From contig JARLIM010000003.1 of the NCBI GenBank assembly GCA_031291725.1, positions 1 to 64,000 of the forward strand: a stretch of 64,000 nt of DNA, in the 5' to 3' direction. The notes under the pieces were generated by a model. That model did no database searches, had not been told where the DNA came from, and worked only from the letters and a program-made list of their open reading frames with translations. Below are positions 52,056-64,000 of this stretch, piece after piece. Numbering within the stretch: the stretch's first letter is position 1; each line of letters opens with the position of its first letter. The stretch comes from Acetobacteraceae bacterium (lineage in GTDB: Bacteria > Pseudomonadota > Alphaproteobacteria > Acetobacterales > Acetobacteraceae). The position numbers and the translations under genes were made by a program.

Positions 52056-54421
52056 GTCTCTCTCCGGTCGATCTGCCCAACTCCTACATTGGCCGCGCCA
52101 TGCCGCGCCCCAATTTGGCACGGCTGACGCAGGGGCGTGGCGAATACGTCTCCGACCTCAGCCTGCCGCGCATGCTGCATGTCGTCTTCCTGCGCAGCCC
52201 CTACGCGCATGCCGAGATCGCAAGCATCGACAGCAGCGAGGCGGCCAAGATGCCCGGCGTGGCACGCATCGTCACCGGGCGGGAATTGGCGGAAATCTGC
52301 TCGCCCTGGGTCGGCGTGCTCAGCCATCTCAAGGGTCTGAAATCCGCACCGCAACACGCCCTCGCCGTCGATCGCGCCCGCTGGCAGGGCGAACCCGTGG
52401 TGGCCATCCTCGCTCGCAGCCGCGCTGAGGCGGAAGACGCTGCCGAGCGCATCTATGTCGACTACACCGAACTCCCCCCGGCGGTGGACGCCTTCGCCGC
52501 CGCGACACCGGGGGCGGTGCCGATCCATGCCGATCTCGGCGACAACATCGCCTTCGAACGCACGCTCGATGCGGGTGACGTCGAAGCGGCGGCTGCGGCC
52601 AGCGATCACGTCATCGCGCAACGCTTCGTCTTCGGCCGCCACACCGGCGTCACCCTCGAAGCCCGCTCCATCGTCGCCGACTGGAACCGCGCAGCGCAGC
52701 GGCTGACCGTGCATGTCGGCAGCCAGGCGCCGCATATGATGCAGAACATCATCGCCAAGCACCTCGCCATCGAGGAGCATCAGGTGCGCGTGCTCACCCA
52801 TGATGTCGGCGGCAGCTTCGGCATCAAGGTGCATGTCTATGCCGAGGACATGGCCGTCTCCGCGCTGGCGAAGCTGATGGGCCGTCCGGTGAAGTTCTTC
52901 GCCGACCGGCTGGAAAGCTTCGTCTCCGACATCCACGCCCGCGATCACGTGGTCGATGGCCGAATCGGCGTGACCCGTGACGGCCGGATCACCTTTTTCG
53001 AGATCGACGACATCACCGGCATCGGCCCTTACTCGGTCTATCCGCGCACCTCGGCGGTGGAGGCCAATCAGGTGGTCAATCTCGTCGGCGGCAATTACGC
53101 AGTACCAAACTATCGCGCCCGTGCCCGCGTGGTGTTCCAGAACAAAACCCCCACTTCGCAATACCGCGCCGTCGGCCACCCGATTGCCTGTTCCGTCACC
53201 GAAGGTCTGGTTGATCTGGCGGCGAAGGCCATCGGCATGGACCCGGTTGAATTCCGTCGCCGCAACCTCTACGCCGACGATGCCTATCCCTGCACCGCCG
53301 CCTCCGGCATCAGGTTCGAGGGCCTGTCCCATCATGCCTCGCTCGATAAGCTGCTGGCGATGATGGACCTGCCCAAGCTGCGTGCCGATCAGGCGGCGGC
53401 CCGCGTGCGCGGCGTTCATCGCGGCATCGGTTTGGCCAGCTTTATCGAAATCACCAACCCCGGCCCCGCCTTCTATGGCGTCGGCGGTGCGCGGATCTCC
53501 TCGCAGGACGGGGCGGCGGTGAAGCTGGACGCCACTGGCTGCGTCACCGTGCAATCCTCCATCACCGAACAGGGCCAAGGCAGTGCCGCCATCATCGCGC
53601 AGGTGACGGCCTCGGCCATCGGCGTGCCGATCGAGCGCGTGCGCGTCATTCTGGGCGACACCGACAACACCCCCTATGGCGGCGGCACCTGGGCCTCGCG
53701 CGGGGCGGGCATCGGTGGTGAGGCGGCGTTCCAGGCCGGGCGGGCCTTGCGAGACAACCTGCTCACCGTCGCTGCCGCCATTCTGCAATCCACCCCCGAA
53801 CACCTCGACATCCGGCAGGGCGTGGTGGTCGATGCCGCCGATGGGCGCGCGCGGCTCGAATTGTCCGAACTCGCCCGCATCGCCTATTTCCGGCCCGACA
53901 CCCTGCCGCGCGACATGCAAACCGAATTGATGGCCACCCGCCATTACGTGCCGCGCGATTACGCCTTCGCCTTCACCAACGGCATTCAGGCCAGCTATCT
54001 GGAAGTGGACACCGAAACCGGCTTCATCCGACTGCTCAATCATTGGGTGGTGGAGGATTGCGGCCAGCCGATCAATCCGTTGCTGGTGGACGAACAGGTG
54101 CGCGGCGGGGTGGTGCAGGGTCTGGGCGCGGCGTTGTTCGAGCAATGTCGCTATGACGATCAGGGCCAGATGATCAACGCCAACATGGCCGATTATCTGG
54201 TGCCGATGGCGGGCGAGATGCCGGATATCGCAGTCGGCCACGTCATCACCCCCACCGCCGAAAGTGCCATCGGTGCCAAGGGTGCCGGTGAGGCAGGAAC
54301 GGCGGGGGCGGCGGCCTGTGTCGCCAATGCGGTCAACGACGCGCTCTCGCCATTCGGCGTGGTGATCACCGAAATTCCGCTCACGCCGGAAGTGGTCTTG
54401 CAGGCCTTGGGGCGAGTGTAG
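52052..54421 (+). CDS. Molybdenum hydroxylase large (molybdopterin-binding) subunit
   Basis: A 789-residue catalytic subunit. The start at 52052 (MSLSPVDLPNSYIGRAMPR) overlaps the small subunit as ATGA. GRGEYVSDLSLPRMLHVVFLRSPYAHA opens the first domain. Molybdopterin contacts include DVGGSFGIKVHVY and GGTWASRGAGIGG, and the catalytic glutamate sits in GAKGAGEAGTAGA. The active-site loop reads TSQYRAVGHPIA, not the CoxL loop AYRCSFR with its Cu-binding cysteine, so CO oxidation is unlikely. It probably hydroxylates an aldehyde, purine or N-heterocycle. The adjacent importer may supply that compound. Confidence 0.92.
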   Translation: MSLSPVDLPNSYIGRAMPRPNLARLTQGRGEYVSDLSLPRMLHVVFLRSPYAHAEIASIDSSEAAKMPGVARIVTGRELAEICSPWVGVLSHLKGLKSAPQHALAVDRARWQGEPVVAILARSRAEAEDAAERIYVDYTELPPAVDAFAAATPGAVPIHADLGDNIAFERTLDAGDVEAAAAASDHVIAQRFVFGRHTGVTLEARSIVADWNRAAQRLTVHVGSQAPHMMQNIIAKHLAIEEHQVRVLTHDVGGSFGIKVHVYAEDMAVSALAKLMGRPVKFFADRLESFVSDIHARDHVVDGRIGVTRDGRITFFEIDDITGIGPYSVYPRTSAVEANQVVNLVGGNYAVPNYRARARVVFQNKTPTSQYRAVGHPIACSVTEGLVDLAAKAIGMDPVEFRRRNLYADDAYPCTAASGIRFEGLSHHASLDKLLAMMDLPKLRADQAAARVRGVHRGIGLASFIEITNPGPAFYGVGGARISSQDGAAVKLDATGCVTVQSSITEQGQGSAAIIAQVTASAIGVPIERVRVILGDTDNTPYGGGTWASRGAGIGGEAAFQAGRALRDNLLTVAAAILQSTPEHLDIRQGVVVDAADGRARLELSELARIAYFRPDTLPRDMQTELMATRHYVPRDYAFAFTNGIQASYLEVDTETGFIRLLNHWVVEDCGQPINPLLVDEQVRGGVVQGLGAALFEQCRYDDQGQMINANMADYLVPMAGEMPDIAVGHVITPTAESAIGAKGAGEAGTAGAAACVANAVNDALSPFGVVITEIPLTPEVVLQALGRV

Positions 54422-54426
54422 CCCCT

Positions 54427-54540
54427 CCCCCCCCCAACCCGTCATTGTGGCGCGTAGCGCCGCAATCCACCGCAGGGCTTGGCTGCATCGCGATGGATGG
54501 CTGCGCTCCGCGCGCCATGACGGGGGGTGACGGGGGGGGG
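54427..54540. repeat. Palindromic repeat flanked by C9 and G9 runs, upstream of livK
   Basis: CGTCAT...GGCGCG from 54440 pairs imperfectly with CGCGCCATGACG (54511-54522). The segment 54479-54522 is, in reverse, nearly identical to the first module of the duplicated array at 1-360. Nine C bases (54427-54435) and nine G bases (54532-54540) flank it and could extend the stem. It lies just after the molybdenum hydroxylase stop, where it may act as a transcript end. Confidence 0.75.
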
Positions 54541-54638
54541 AAGTTGGTTCAATCCAAAATCGCCTGCGCCGCGCGGCCTGCCAGAGCGCGTTGATACCCC
54601 CTTCTAGCGCTCGACGAAAAATTCCTGTCTGATCCTGG

Positions 54639-54672
54639 TTGCGCGTGGCTGCAAACTTGCTATCAATTGATA
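54639..54672 (+). promoter_or_regulatory. Possible livK promoter with palindromic -10 region
   Basis: TTGCGC (54639-54644) and TATCAA (54661-54666) are spaced by 16 bp. The -10 box lies inside a perfect 12-bp palindrome, TATCAATTGATA (54661-54672), that could bind a regulator. An AGAGGGG ribosome site follows before the ATG at 54701. Confidence 0.4.
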
Positions 54673-54700
54673 ACCAAAAACCCACGCAGAGGGGATAAAA

Positions 54701-55924
54701 ATGGAAATGACGAAGAAAGCAGCAGTCAGCCGCCGCAGCCTGCTCGCCGCCAGCGCCTTGCTGGCCATGCCGAGCATTGTGCGCGCGCAAACCGCAGACA
54801 CCATCAAGATCGGCTTCCCCGTCCCGCTCACCGGGCCATATGGCACCGAGGCGAAGGATCAGGTGGCCTGCGCGCAGATCGCCATCTCCGAATTCAACGA
54901 AGCCGGTGGGCTGAACGGCAAAAAAGCCGAGCTGCTGGTGCGCGACGACAAGCTCGACCCCGGCGAAGCGGCCACCCGCACCATCGAGTTGATCGAGAAG
55001 GACGGCGCCAATTTCATCTGCGGCTCGCTCTCCGCCGCCGTGCAATTGGCCGTCAACAACGTCGCCAAGCAGCGCGGCGTGATTTACAATTCGATTTCGC
55101 AATCCGACCAGATCGCCGCCCTGCCCGATTGGTCCAAGACCACCTTCCACGAAGGCATGACCCCGCATCTGACCGCCGGTGCCGTCGGCCGCTATGCGTT
55201 CGGCAAGTTCGGCAAAAAGGTCGTCTTCCTGCAAGCCGACTATGCCTATGGGCACGAAATGGTCGCCGGCTTCAAAGCCGTTGGCGAGAAGATGGGCATC
55301 GAAGTGCTCGCCGATCTGCGTCATCCGCTGGGGGCGACGGATTACTCGACCCTGCTGCCACGCATTCAGTCGCTCAAGCCGGACATTCTGGTGTTGGTCA
55401 ATTTTGGCCGCGATCAGCAGATCTCGCTCAAGCAGGCCACCGATTTCGGCCTGAAGAAGACCACCAAGATCGTCGCCCCCGTGCTGCTCTACACCGCCCG
55501 TCAGGCGGCTGGTGAGAAGGCGTTTGAAGGTGTCATCGGCGGCACCTCGTACTATTGGGGCATCGAGAGCACGGTGCCGACGGCGAAAGCGTTCAACGAT
55601 CGCTACCGGAAAGCCAATGAGGGCCGTGTGCCGTCCGATTACGGCGCACTCGGCTATGCCGGGGTGCGGGCACTTCTCGAAGGGGCGCGTCGGGCCGGTG
55701 GCACCGACACGGCGAAGGTGATCGCCGCCCTCGAAGGCCTGAAATACGATTTCTACAAAGGCCCGCAGGAAATCCGCGCCTGCGATCATCAGGCGGTGCA
55801 GCCGGTGTTCATCATCGAGAGCAAGGCGGCGGGCGCCAACCCGAACGACGTCTTCAACGTCATCTCCACCGACGCGGCCAATGCCGACAATCTGGTGAGC
55901 TGCAAGGATGAAGGGCACGTTTAA
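54701..55924 (+). CDS. ABC transporter substrate-binding protein, LivK/amide family
   Basis: A 407-residue periplasmic binding protein of peripla_BP_6 type. The N-terminal KKAAVSRRSLLAASALLAMP to RAQ is a twin-arginine-like signal peptide. IKIGFPVPLTGPYG starts the mature fold, with FNEAGGLNGKKAELLVRDD typical for the family. LivK relatives bind branched amino acids, but also amides, urea and aromatic acids. The neighbouring molybdenum hydroxylase suggests a non-amino-acid ligand. A long hairpin repeat separates it from the permease genes. Confidence 0.9.
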   Translation: MEMTKKAAVSRRSLLAASALLAMPSIVRAQTADTIKIGFPVPLTGPYGTEAKDQVACAQIAISEFNEAGGLNGKKAELLVRDDKLDPGEAATRTIELIEKDGANFICGSLSAAVQLAVNNVAKQRGVIYNSISQSDQIAALPDWSKTTFHEGMTPHLTAGAVGRYAFGKFGKKVVFLQADYAYGHEMVAGFKAVGEKMGIEVLADLRHPLGATDYSTLLPRIQSLKPDILVLVNFGRDQQISLKQATDFGLKKTTKIVAPVLLYTARQAAGEKAFEGVIGGTSYYWGIESTVPTAKAFNDRYRKANEGRVPSDYGALGYAGVRALLEGARRAGGTDTAKVIAALEGLKYDFYKGPQEIRACDHQAVQPVFIIESKAAGANPNDVFNVISTDAANADNLVSCKDEGHV

Positions 55925-55940
55925 GCCCTCAGCCAATTCT

Positions 55941-56040
55941 CGTCATTGCGAGGAGGCTTACCGACGAAGCAATCCATCCAATCCCAAGCCATGCGTATGG
56001 CTAGAGGGATTGCTTCGTCGTTTTACGCCTCGCAATGACG
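55941..56040. repeat. Palindromic interspersed repeat between livK and livH
   Basis: CGTCATTGCGAGG (55941-55953) and CCTCGCAATGACG (56028-56040) are perfect 13-bp terminal inverted repeats. Inner arms CGACGAAGCAATCC (55962-55975) and GGATTGCTTCGTCG (56007-56020) are also perfect. It is the same family as the repeats at 63-158. Lying just after the binding-protein stop, it could stabilise the 5' message and give more LivK than permease. Confidence 0.85.
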
Positions 56041-56065
56041 ACCTAATTTTTTGAGGATCGCACTC

Positions 56066-56950
56066 TTGGACGGCATCACCCCCGACCTGCTCGCCTTGCA
56101 GCTCTTCACTGGCCTGGCCCTCGGCGCGATCTATGTGCTGCTGGCGCTGGGTATGTCGTTGCTGTTCGGCATGCTGACCGTGGTGAATTTCGCCCATGGC
56201 GCGTTCTACATGCTGGGGGCCTATGCCGGGGTGTTGCTGCTGAGCATCGGCGTCAATTTCTGGTTCTGCCTGTTGTTGGCGCCCTTGCTGGTCGGCAGTC
56301 TCGGGCTGCTCTGCGAACGTTTCCTGATCCGCCATCTCTACGGACGCGGCATCGATTATCCGCTGCTGCTCACCTTTGGGCTGTCCTATATCATGGTGGA
56401 AATGGTGCGCATTCTGTTCGGCACCCAAGGCCTGCCATTCGACACACCGGATGCGTTACAGGGTGCGTCCGATATCATGATCGGCTATTTCCCCACCTAC
56501 CGGCTATTCGTCATCGGCGTGGCGATTGTGGTGGTGGTGGCGTTGTGGCTGTTCCTGGAACGCACGCCCTATGGCCTGATCATCCGTGCCGGTGCCCGTG
56601 ATCCGCAGATCGTCCGCATCCTCGGCATCGACGTCGCCCGCGTCTGGTTGGTGGTATTCGGCATCGGCACCGGGCTTGCGGCGCTGGCCGGCCTGCTGGC
56701 GGCGCCGTTGCAGGGAGCCAGCCCTGAAATGGGCAGTTCGATCTTGGCCGAAGCCTTCGTTGTCACCGTCGTCGGCGGCATGGGCTCGCTGGTGGGGGCG
56801 GTGGTGGCGGGTTTGCTGGTGGGGGTGGTGGTGGCGATGACGTCTCTCGTCGCCCCCGAATTCGCACAGGTGGCGATCTTTGCGCTGATGGCCATTGTGC
56901 TGCTGATCCGGCCGCAAGGCTTCTTCGGACGCGCGGGGTTGATGAGCTGA
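56066..56950 (+). CDS. Branched-chain amino acid-type ABC permease LivH
   Basis: A 294-residue inner-membrane permease with about eight helices. GLALGAIYVLLALGMSLLFGMLTVVNFAHGAFYMLGAY (spread over residues 15-55) is the family N-terminal core, and VVGGMGSLVGAVVAGLLVG is the EAA-like loop region. A TTG at 56066 with GAGGA upstream is the preferred start; another TTG at 56051 is in frame. It shares one base with the livM start. Confidence 0.9.
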   Translation: MDGITPDLLALQLFTGLALGAIYVLLALGMSLLFGMLTVVNFAHGAFYMLGAYAGVLLLSIGVNFWFCLLLAPLLVGSLGLLCERFLIRHLYGRGIDYPLLLTFGLSYIMVEMVRILFGTQGLPFDTPDALQGASDIMIGYFPTYRLFVIGVAIVVVVALWLFLERTPYGLIIRAGARDPQIVRILGIDVARVWLVVFGIGTGLAALAGLLAAPLQGASPEMGSSILAEAFVVTVVGGMGSLVGAVVAGLLVGVVVAMTSLVAPEFAQVAIFALMAIVLLIRPQGFFGRAGLMS

Positions 56951-57900
56951 TGTTGAACCCGCTTCTGGTCGCGCGCTGCAAACAGCATCGCGTCGTCCTC
57001 GCCATCGCGTTTCTGATCATCTTCCCGCTGTTGATGCCGTTCAAGGCAATCGCGGTGAACATCCTGATCTATGGGCTGTTCGCGCTCGGCTTCAACATGC
57101 TGTTCGGCACTCTCGGCCTGCTCAGTTTCGGCCATGCGGCACTCTTTGGCGGTGGGGCCTATGCCTGCGGCTTGGTGATGCTCAAGCTCGGCCTGCCCTG
57201 GTATGTCGGCATTCTTGGCTCAGTGCTGGCGGGGATGCTGATTGCAGCCACCATCGGCGCCTTCGCCATCCGCACCCGCGGCATCTATTTCGCGATGGTC
57301 ACGCTGGCGCTGGCGCAATGCCTGTATTTCCTCGCCGATCAGGCCACCGACCTCACCGGCGGTGAGAACGGCTTGCGCGGCGTGGACCTCAAGACGATCC
57401 AATTGCCGGGCATGACCCTCAATTTCGTCGATCCGCTGACGCGCTACTACGTGGTGGCGTTCTTTGTGGCGGTGGCGCTGTTCGTGCTCTCGCGCATCCT
57501 CGCCTCGCCCTTCGGCGCGGTGTTGGAAGCGGTGCGTGAGAATGAGGCACGCGCACGCGCCTGCGGCTATCATGTGCGGATGGTGCGCTATCTCGCCTTC
57601 ATCCTCTCCGGCGGCTTCTGCGGATTGGCGGGGGCGTTGCAGGCGCTGCACCTGTCCATCGTGCCGCTGGAGACGCTGGCGATTTCCAATTCCGGCCTGG
57701 TGGTGATGATGTCCCTCCTCGGCGGCATGGGCACATTCTTCGGGCCGTTTGTGGGGGCGGGCATATTTCTGTTGCTGGAAAATCTCGTCTCGCTGTGGAC
57801 GGTGCATTGGCAGATTTTCGTCGGTGCCGCCTTTGTCGCCTGCGTGCTGTTCTTCCCGCGCGGCATCTGGGGCACGATTTTGATGGGGCGCGGCCGATGA
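56950..57900 (+). CDS. Branched-chain amino acid-type ABC permease LivM
   Basis: A 316-residue second permease with about nine hydrophobic helices. FALGFNMLFGTLGLLSFGHAA, FAIRTRGIYFAMVTLALAQ and the VRENEARARACGYHVRMVRYLAF coupling loop are diagnostic. It overlaps livH by one base and livG by four, consistent with fixed stoichiometry of the membrane complex. Confidence 0.92.
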   Translation: MLNPLLVARCKQHRVVLAIAFLIIFPLLMPFKAIAVNILIYGLFALGFNMLFGTLGLLSFGHAALFGGGAYACGLVMLKLGLPWYVGILGSVLAGMLIAATIGAFAIRTRGIYFAMVTLALAQCLYFLADQATDLTGGENGLRGVDLKTIQLPGMTLNFVDPLTRYYVVAFFVAVALFVLSRILASPFGAVLEAVRENEARARACGYHVRMVRYLAFILSGGFCGLAGALQALHLSIVPLETLAISNSGLVVMMSLLGGMGTFFGPFVGAGIFLLLENLVSLWTVHWQIFVGAAFVACVLFFPRGIWGTILMGRGR

Positions 57901-58646
57901 GCGACATCATCCTCTCCGCCCAGAGCGTTGGCCGAACCTTCGGCGCGTTTCGGGCGCTGTCCGGCATCAGCGTGGATTTCCAGCGCGGCAAACTCACCTC
58001 GATCATCGGGCCGAACGGGGCGGGCAAAAGCACGTTCTTCAATCTGCTCTCCGGTGCCTTCCCGCCCAGCGAGGGCCGGATTGTGTTTGAGGGGCGCGAC
58101 ATCACCGGCACGCCGCAACACAAATTCGCGGCCCTCGGCATCGCCAAATCCTTTCAGATCACCAATGTCTTCCCGCAATTGCCGGTGCATGAAAACGTGC
58201 GCGTGGCGTTGCAGGCGCTGGTGTCGCGATACCAAATCTGGCAGCCGCGCAGCTCCCTGCCGGAATTGGCCGACAAAGCCGACGCCCTGCTGGCAACCGT
58301 CGGCCTGACCGATCGCCGTCTCCGCGCGGCGGGCACGATGGCGCATGGCGAACAGCGGGCGCTCGAAATCGCGATGGCGCTCGCCGCCAATCCGCGCCTG
58401 TTGCTGCTCGACGAGCCGACAGCCGGGATGTCGCCGGAGGAGACCAAGGCGATGATGGATCTGATCGTCAAACTCGCCAGCGAGCGCACCGTGGTGTTGG
58501 TGGAGCATAAGATGAAGCTGGTGATGGGCATTTCCGACCGGCTGCTGGTGCTGCATCACGGCGAATTGCTCGCCGAGGGCACGCCGGACGACATTCGCCA
58601 CAACGACACCGTCAAGCGCGTCTATCTCGGCCAACGGGAGCATTGA
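57897..58646 (+). CDS. ABC transporter ATP-binding protein LivG
   Basis: A 249-residue ATPase with Walker A GPNGAGKST, a LivG-type Q-loop KSFQITNVFPQL, signature MAHGEQRALEIAMALA (LSGGQ replaced by AHGEQ, normal for this subfamily), Walker B LLLLDEPTAGMSPEE and H-loop VEHKM. The start at 57897 overlaps livM as ATGA. Confidence 0.92.
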   Translation: MSDIILSAQSVGRTFGAFRALSGISVDFQRGKLTSIIGPNGAGKSTFFNLLSGAFPPSEGRIVFEGRDITGTPQHKFAALGIAKSFQITNVFPQLPVHENVRVALQALVSRYQIWQPRSSLPELADKADALLATVGLTDRRLRAAGTMAHGEQRALEIAMALAANPRLLLLDEPTAGMSPEETKAMMDLIVKLASERTVVLVEHKMKLVMGISDRLLVLHHGELLAEGTPDDIRHNDTVKRVYLGQREH

Positions 58647-58649
58647 CGG

Positions 58650-59354
58650 ATGCTGAAGGTTGAAAAGCTCCAAGCCTGGTATGGCCGCAGCCATATTCTG
58701 CAAGGCATCGATCTGGAGGTACGCCGGGGCGAACTCGTCTGCCTGATCGGCCGCAACGGCGCCGGCAAAACCACCACCTTGCGCGCCATCATGGGGCTGA
58801 CCGGGCGCGCCGAGGGGCGGGTGATCTTCGACGGTCAGGACGTGCTGAAACTGCCCACCCATAAACGCAACGGGCTGGGCTTGGGCTACGTGCCGGAGGA
58901 GCGGCGCATCGTGCCGGGGATGTCGGTGCGCGACAATCTCCGCCTCGGCCTGCTTGCTGCCCATCATGCGGCCTCAGAGGCGCATGTCATCGCCGAGATT
59001 GCCGAAACCTTCCCGCGTCTGGCCGAGCGACTCGATCAGGACGCGATCACCATGTCCGGCGGTGAGCAGCAAATGCTCGCCATTGCCCGCGCCCTGGTCT
59101 CGCACCCCAAATTGCTGATGCTCGACGAGCCGTCGGAAGGCATCATGCCGGTGCTGGTCGATGAGATGTTCGAACTGTTCGCCAAACTGCGCGACCGGGG
59201 CACCACGATCCTGTTGGTCGAGCAAAATGTCGAATTGGCACTGGGCATTGCCGATCGTGCCTACATCATGGACCAGGGCGAGATCGTGCATGTCGACTCC
59301 GCGCGTGCTCTTTTGGCCAATGAAGAGATCAAGGAACGCTACTGCGCGGTGTGA
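58650..59354 (+). CDS. ABC transporter ATP-binding protein LivF
   Basis: A 234-residue second ATPase. It has Walker A GRNGAGKTT, YVPEERRIVPGMSV after the Q-loop as in LivF, signature MSGGEQQMLAIARAL, Walker B LMLDEPSEGIMP and H-loop VEQNVELAL. It starts 3 bp after livG and closes a complete five-gene importer. Confidence 0.93.
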   Translation: MLKVEKLQAWYGRSHILQGIDLEVRRGELVCLIGRNGAGKTTTLRAIMGLTGRAEGRVIFDGQDVLKLPTHKRNGLGLGYVPEERRIVPGMSVRDNLRLGLLAAHHAASEAHVIAEIAETFPRLAERLDQDAITMSGGEQQMLAIARALVSHPKLLMLDEPSEGIMPVLVDEMFELFAKLRDRGTTILLVEQNVELALGIADRAYIMDQGEIVHVDSARALLANEEIKERYCAV

Positions 59355-59429
59355 TACCGTGCGGGAGATTTCACCCCACCCTCTTCGCCTCACGCCGCGC
59401 TGTGCTATAGACGCGGCTCCAACCAGCGA

Positions 59430-60281
59430 TTGGTGACCGACGTGCTTCTTTCCCGCCTTGCGGCCCCGCTTCTGATCGTCTTTGCCTTGACCGGCTGTTC
59501 GCTGTTCGAGGACCAGGAAAAAGCTCCTGACCCATCGACGATCCCGGTGGACACGCTGTATTCAACTGGCGTTGACCAGATGAATAACAAAAATTACACC
59601 AGCGCTGGCAAGACCTTCAAGGATCTTGAACAGGCTTATCCTTATTCGTCTTACGCCACGAACGCCCAGTTGATGCAGGCGTATTCAGCGTATATGCGCA
59701 ATGAGTATGCCGAAGCCCTCCCAATTCTGGACCGCTTCATTCAGTTGCACCCGGTGAACCGCGACATCGCTTATGTCTATTATCTGCGCGCTCTGTGCTA
59801 TTACGAGCAGATCGCCGATATCGAGCGCGATCAGAAGACCACACAGGATGCGATGAATGCATTGCAGGATGTGGTCAACCGTTTTCCGGACAGCCCCTAT
59901 GCCCGCGACTCGAAGCTGAAGATCGACCTCGCCCGCGACCATCTCGCCGGCAAGGAGATGGAGATCGGTCGATATTACGAGAACCAGAAGCTCTACACTG
60001 CCGCCATTGGTCGCTTTCAGCGTGTGGTGGACGATTACCAGACCACCAATCACGTGCCGGAAGCCCTGCAACGTCTGACGGAAATCTACCTGCTGCTCGG
60101 CCTGCCGGAAGAGGCCCGCAAGACGGCAGCCGTGCTCGGCCACAATTATCCGGGCAGCGAGTGGTATAAGGACAGCTACGACCAACTTGTCGCCGCCGGT
60201 CAGGCCTCGGCTGTCGATGCGACGGGCAAGCGAGTTGAGCAGCCGGGCTGGTTCAGCCGCAACGTCCTTTCGATCTTCTGA
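59430..60281 (+). CDS. bamD: Outer membrane assembly lipoprotein BamD
   Basis: BamD is an essential lipoprotein of the BAM complex that folds outer-membrane proteins. The 283-residue protein has a signal peptide ending in the lipobox LTGC at about residue 23. Five TPR-like units follow (PVDTLYSTGVDQMNNKNYTS, AYPYSSYATNAQLMQAYSAY, RFIQLHPVNRDIAYVYYLRA). The start is uncertain: TTG at 59430 and GTG at 59433 are adjacent. A TATAGA element at 59406-59411 could be the -10 box of its promoter. bamD-recN-ligA is a conserved order in alphaproteobacteria. Confidence 0.93.
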   Translation: MVTDVLLSRLAAPLLIVFALTGCSLFEDQEKAPDPSTIPVDTLYSTGVDQMNNKNYTSAGKTFKDLEQAYPYSSYATNAQLMQAYSAYMRNEYAEALPILDRFIQLHPVNRDIAYVYYLRALCYYEQIADIERDQKTTQDAMNALQDVVNRFPDSPYARDSKLKIDLARDHLAGKEMEIGRYYENQKLYTAAIGRFQRVVDDYQTTNHVPEALQRLTEIYLLLGLPEEARKTAAVLGHNYPGSEWYKDSYDQLVAAGQASAVDATGKRVEQPGWFSRNVLSIF

Positions 60282-60288
60282 ACGGCCC

Positions 60289-64000
<3,712 letters not shown>

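Noticed and set aside
52052-54421. CO dehydrogenase large subunit (CoxL form I)
   Set aside because: The form I active-site loop AYRCSFR is absent; the loop reads SQYRAVGHP.
51998-55936. A 1312-codon open frame on the minus strand
   Set aside because: It is antisense to the molybdenum hydroxylase large subunit and livK, both with full family motifs. Its His/Gly/Ala/Arg-rich content is typical of a shadow frame in high-GC DNA.

Overview
The window is high-GC, densely coded DNA from a Gram-negative alphaproteobacterium. Gene content and order point to Rhodospirillales, most likely Acetobacteraceae or a close relative, but this is inference. The block rpsB-tsf-pyrH-frr-uppS-cdsA-dxr-rseP, the run dcd-murA-hisG-hisD-infA-maf-rng-yacG-tRNA-Phe, the end block bamD-recN-ligA, the CycM-like cytochrome c and the outer-membrane genes lptF and bamD all fit. 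No integrase, transposase, phage gene, CRISPR array or toxin-antitoxin pair was recognised.

Layout. 1-467: a 180-bp tandem duplication of palindromic intergenic repeats, then a minus-strand alpha/beta hydrolase. 1614-5960: a sulfur-mobilisation cluster (cysE, two consecutive cysteine desulfurases, an adrenodoxin-type ferredoxin, mnmA), followed by tRNA-Met. 6149-8356: a GT4 glycosyltransferase and lptF. 8470-12765: an RND efflux adaptor and pump ending in a bidirectional terminator. 12841-17721: small minus-strand genes (acidic protein, two paralogous cytochromes c, a Pro/Glu-rich protein, an ArsR regulator, a hotdog thioesterase, an aldo/keto reductase) and one plus-strand receiver-like protein. 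17978-25066: the translation, lipid and isoprenoid block. 25099-28348: gamma carbonic anhydrase, CaiB-type CoA-transferase and a dicarboxylate symporter. 28367-31857: an island with AT-rich segments holding a helical-repeat protein, a GT90 glycosyltransferase with an unusual C-terminal domain, and a small partner-like protein. 31934-38150: dcd to tRNA-Phe. 38279-42022: an ssuADCB-type sulfonate operon on the minus strand. 42023-43693: an AT-rich regulatory stretch with a small coupled ORF and an Lrp-family regulator. 43694-50628: an orphan PAS/GAF histidine kinase, an aldo/keto reductase, an acyltransferase, an M20 amidohydrolase, a GNAT protein and a VOC protein. 50725-59354: a three-subunit molybdenum hydroxylase followed by a complete branched-chain-amino-acid-type ABC importer. 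59430-64000: bamD, recN and ligA, the last cut by the window edge.

How the genes work together. cysE makes the cysteine precursor, the desulfurases release its sulfur, and mnmA places sulfur in tRNA wobble uridines. The ssu genes import sulfonates and cleave them to sulfite, a second sulfur supply. The molybdenum hydroxylase and the Liv-type importer probably act together on an imported heteroaromatic or aldehyde substrate that I cannot identify. The 28.4-31.9 kb island and the acyltransferase at 47 kb look like surface-glycan functions.

I found no clearly new defence or mobile system. The least ordinary items are the GT90 fusion and its AT-rich neighbourhood, a 58-codon ORF resembling an ABC ATPase fragment and translationally coupled to an Lrp regulator, and a family of palindromic repeats placed beside the livK and livH genes.
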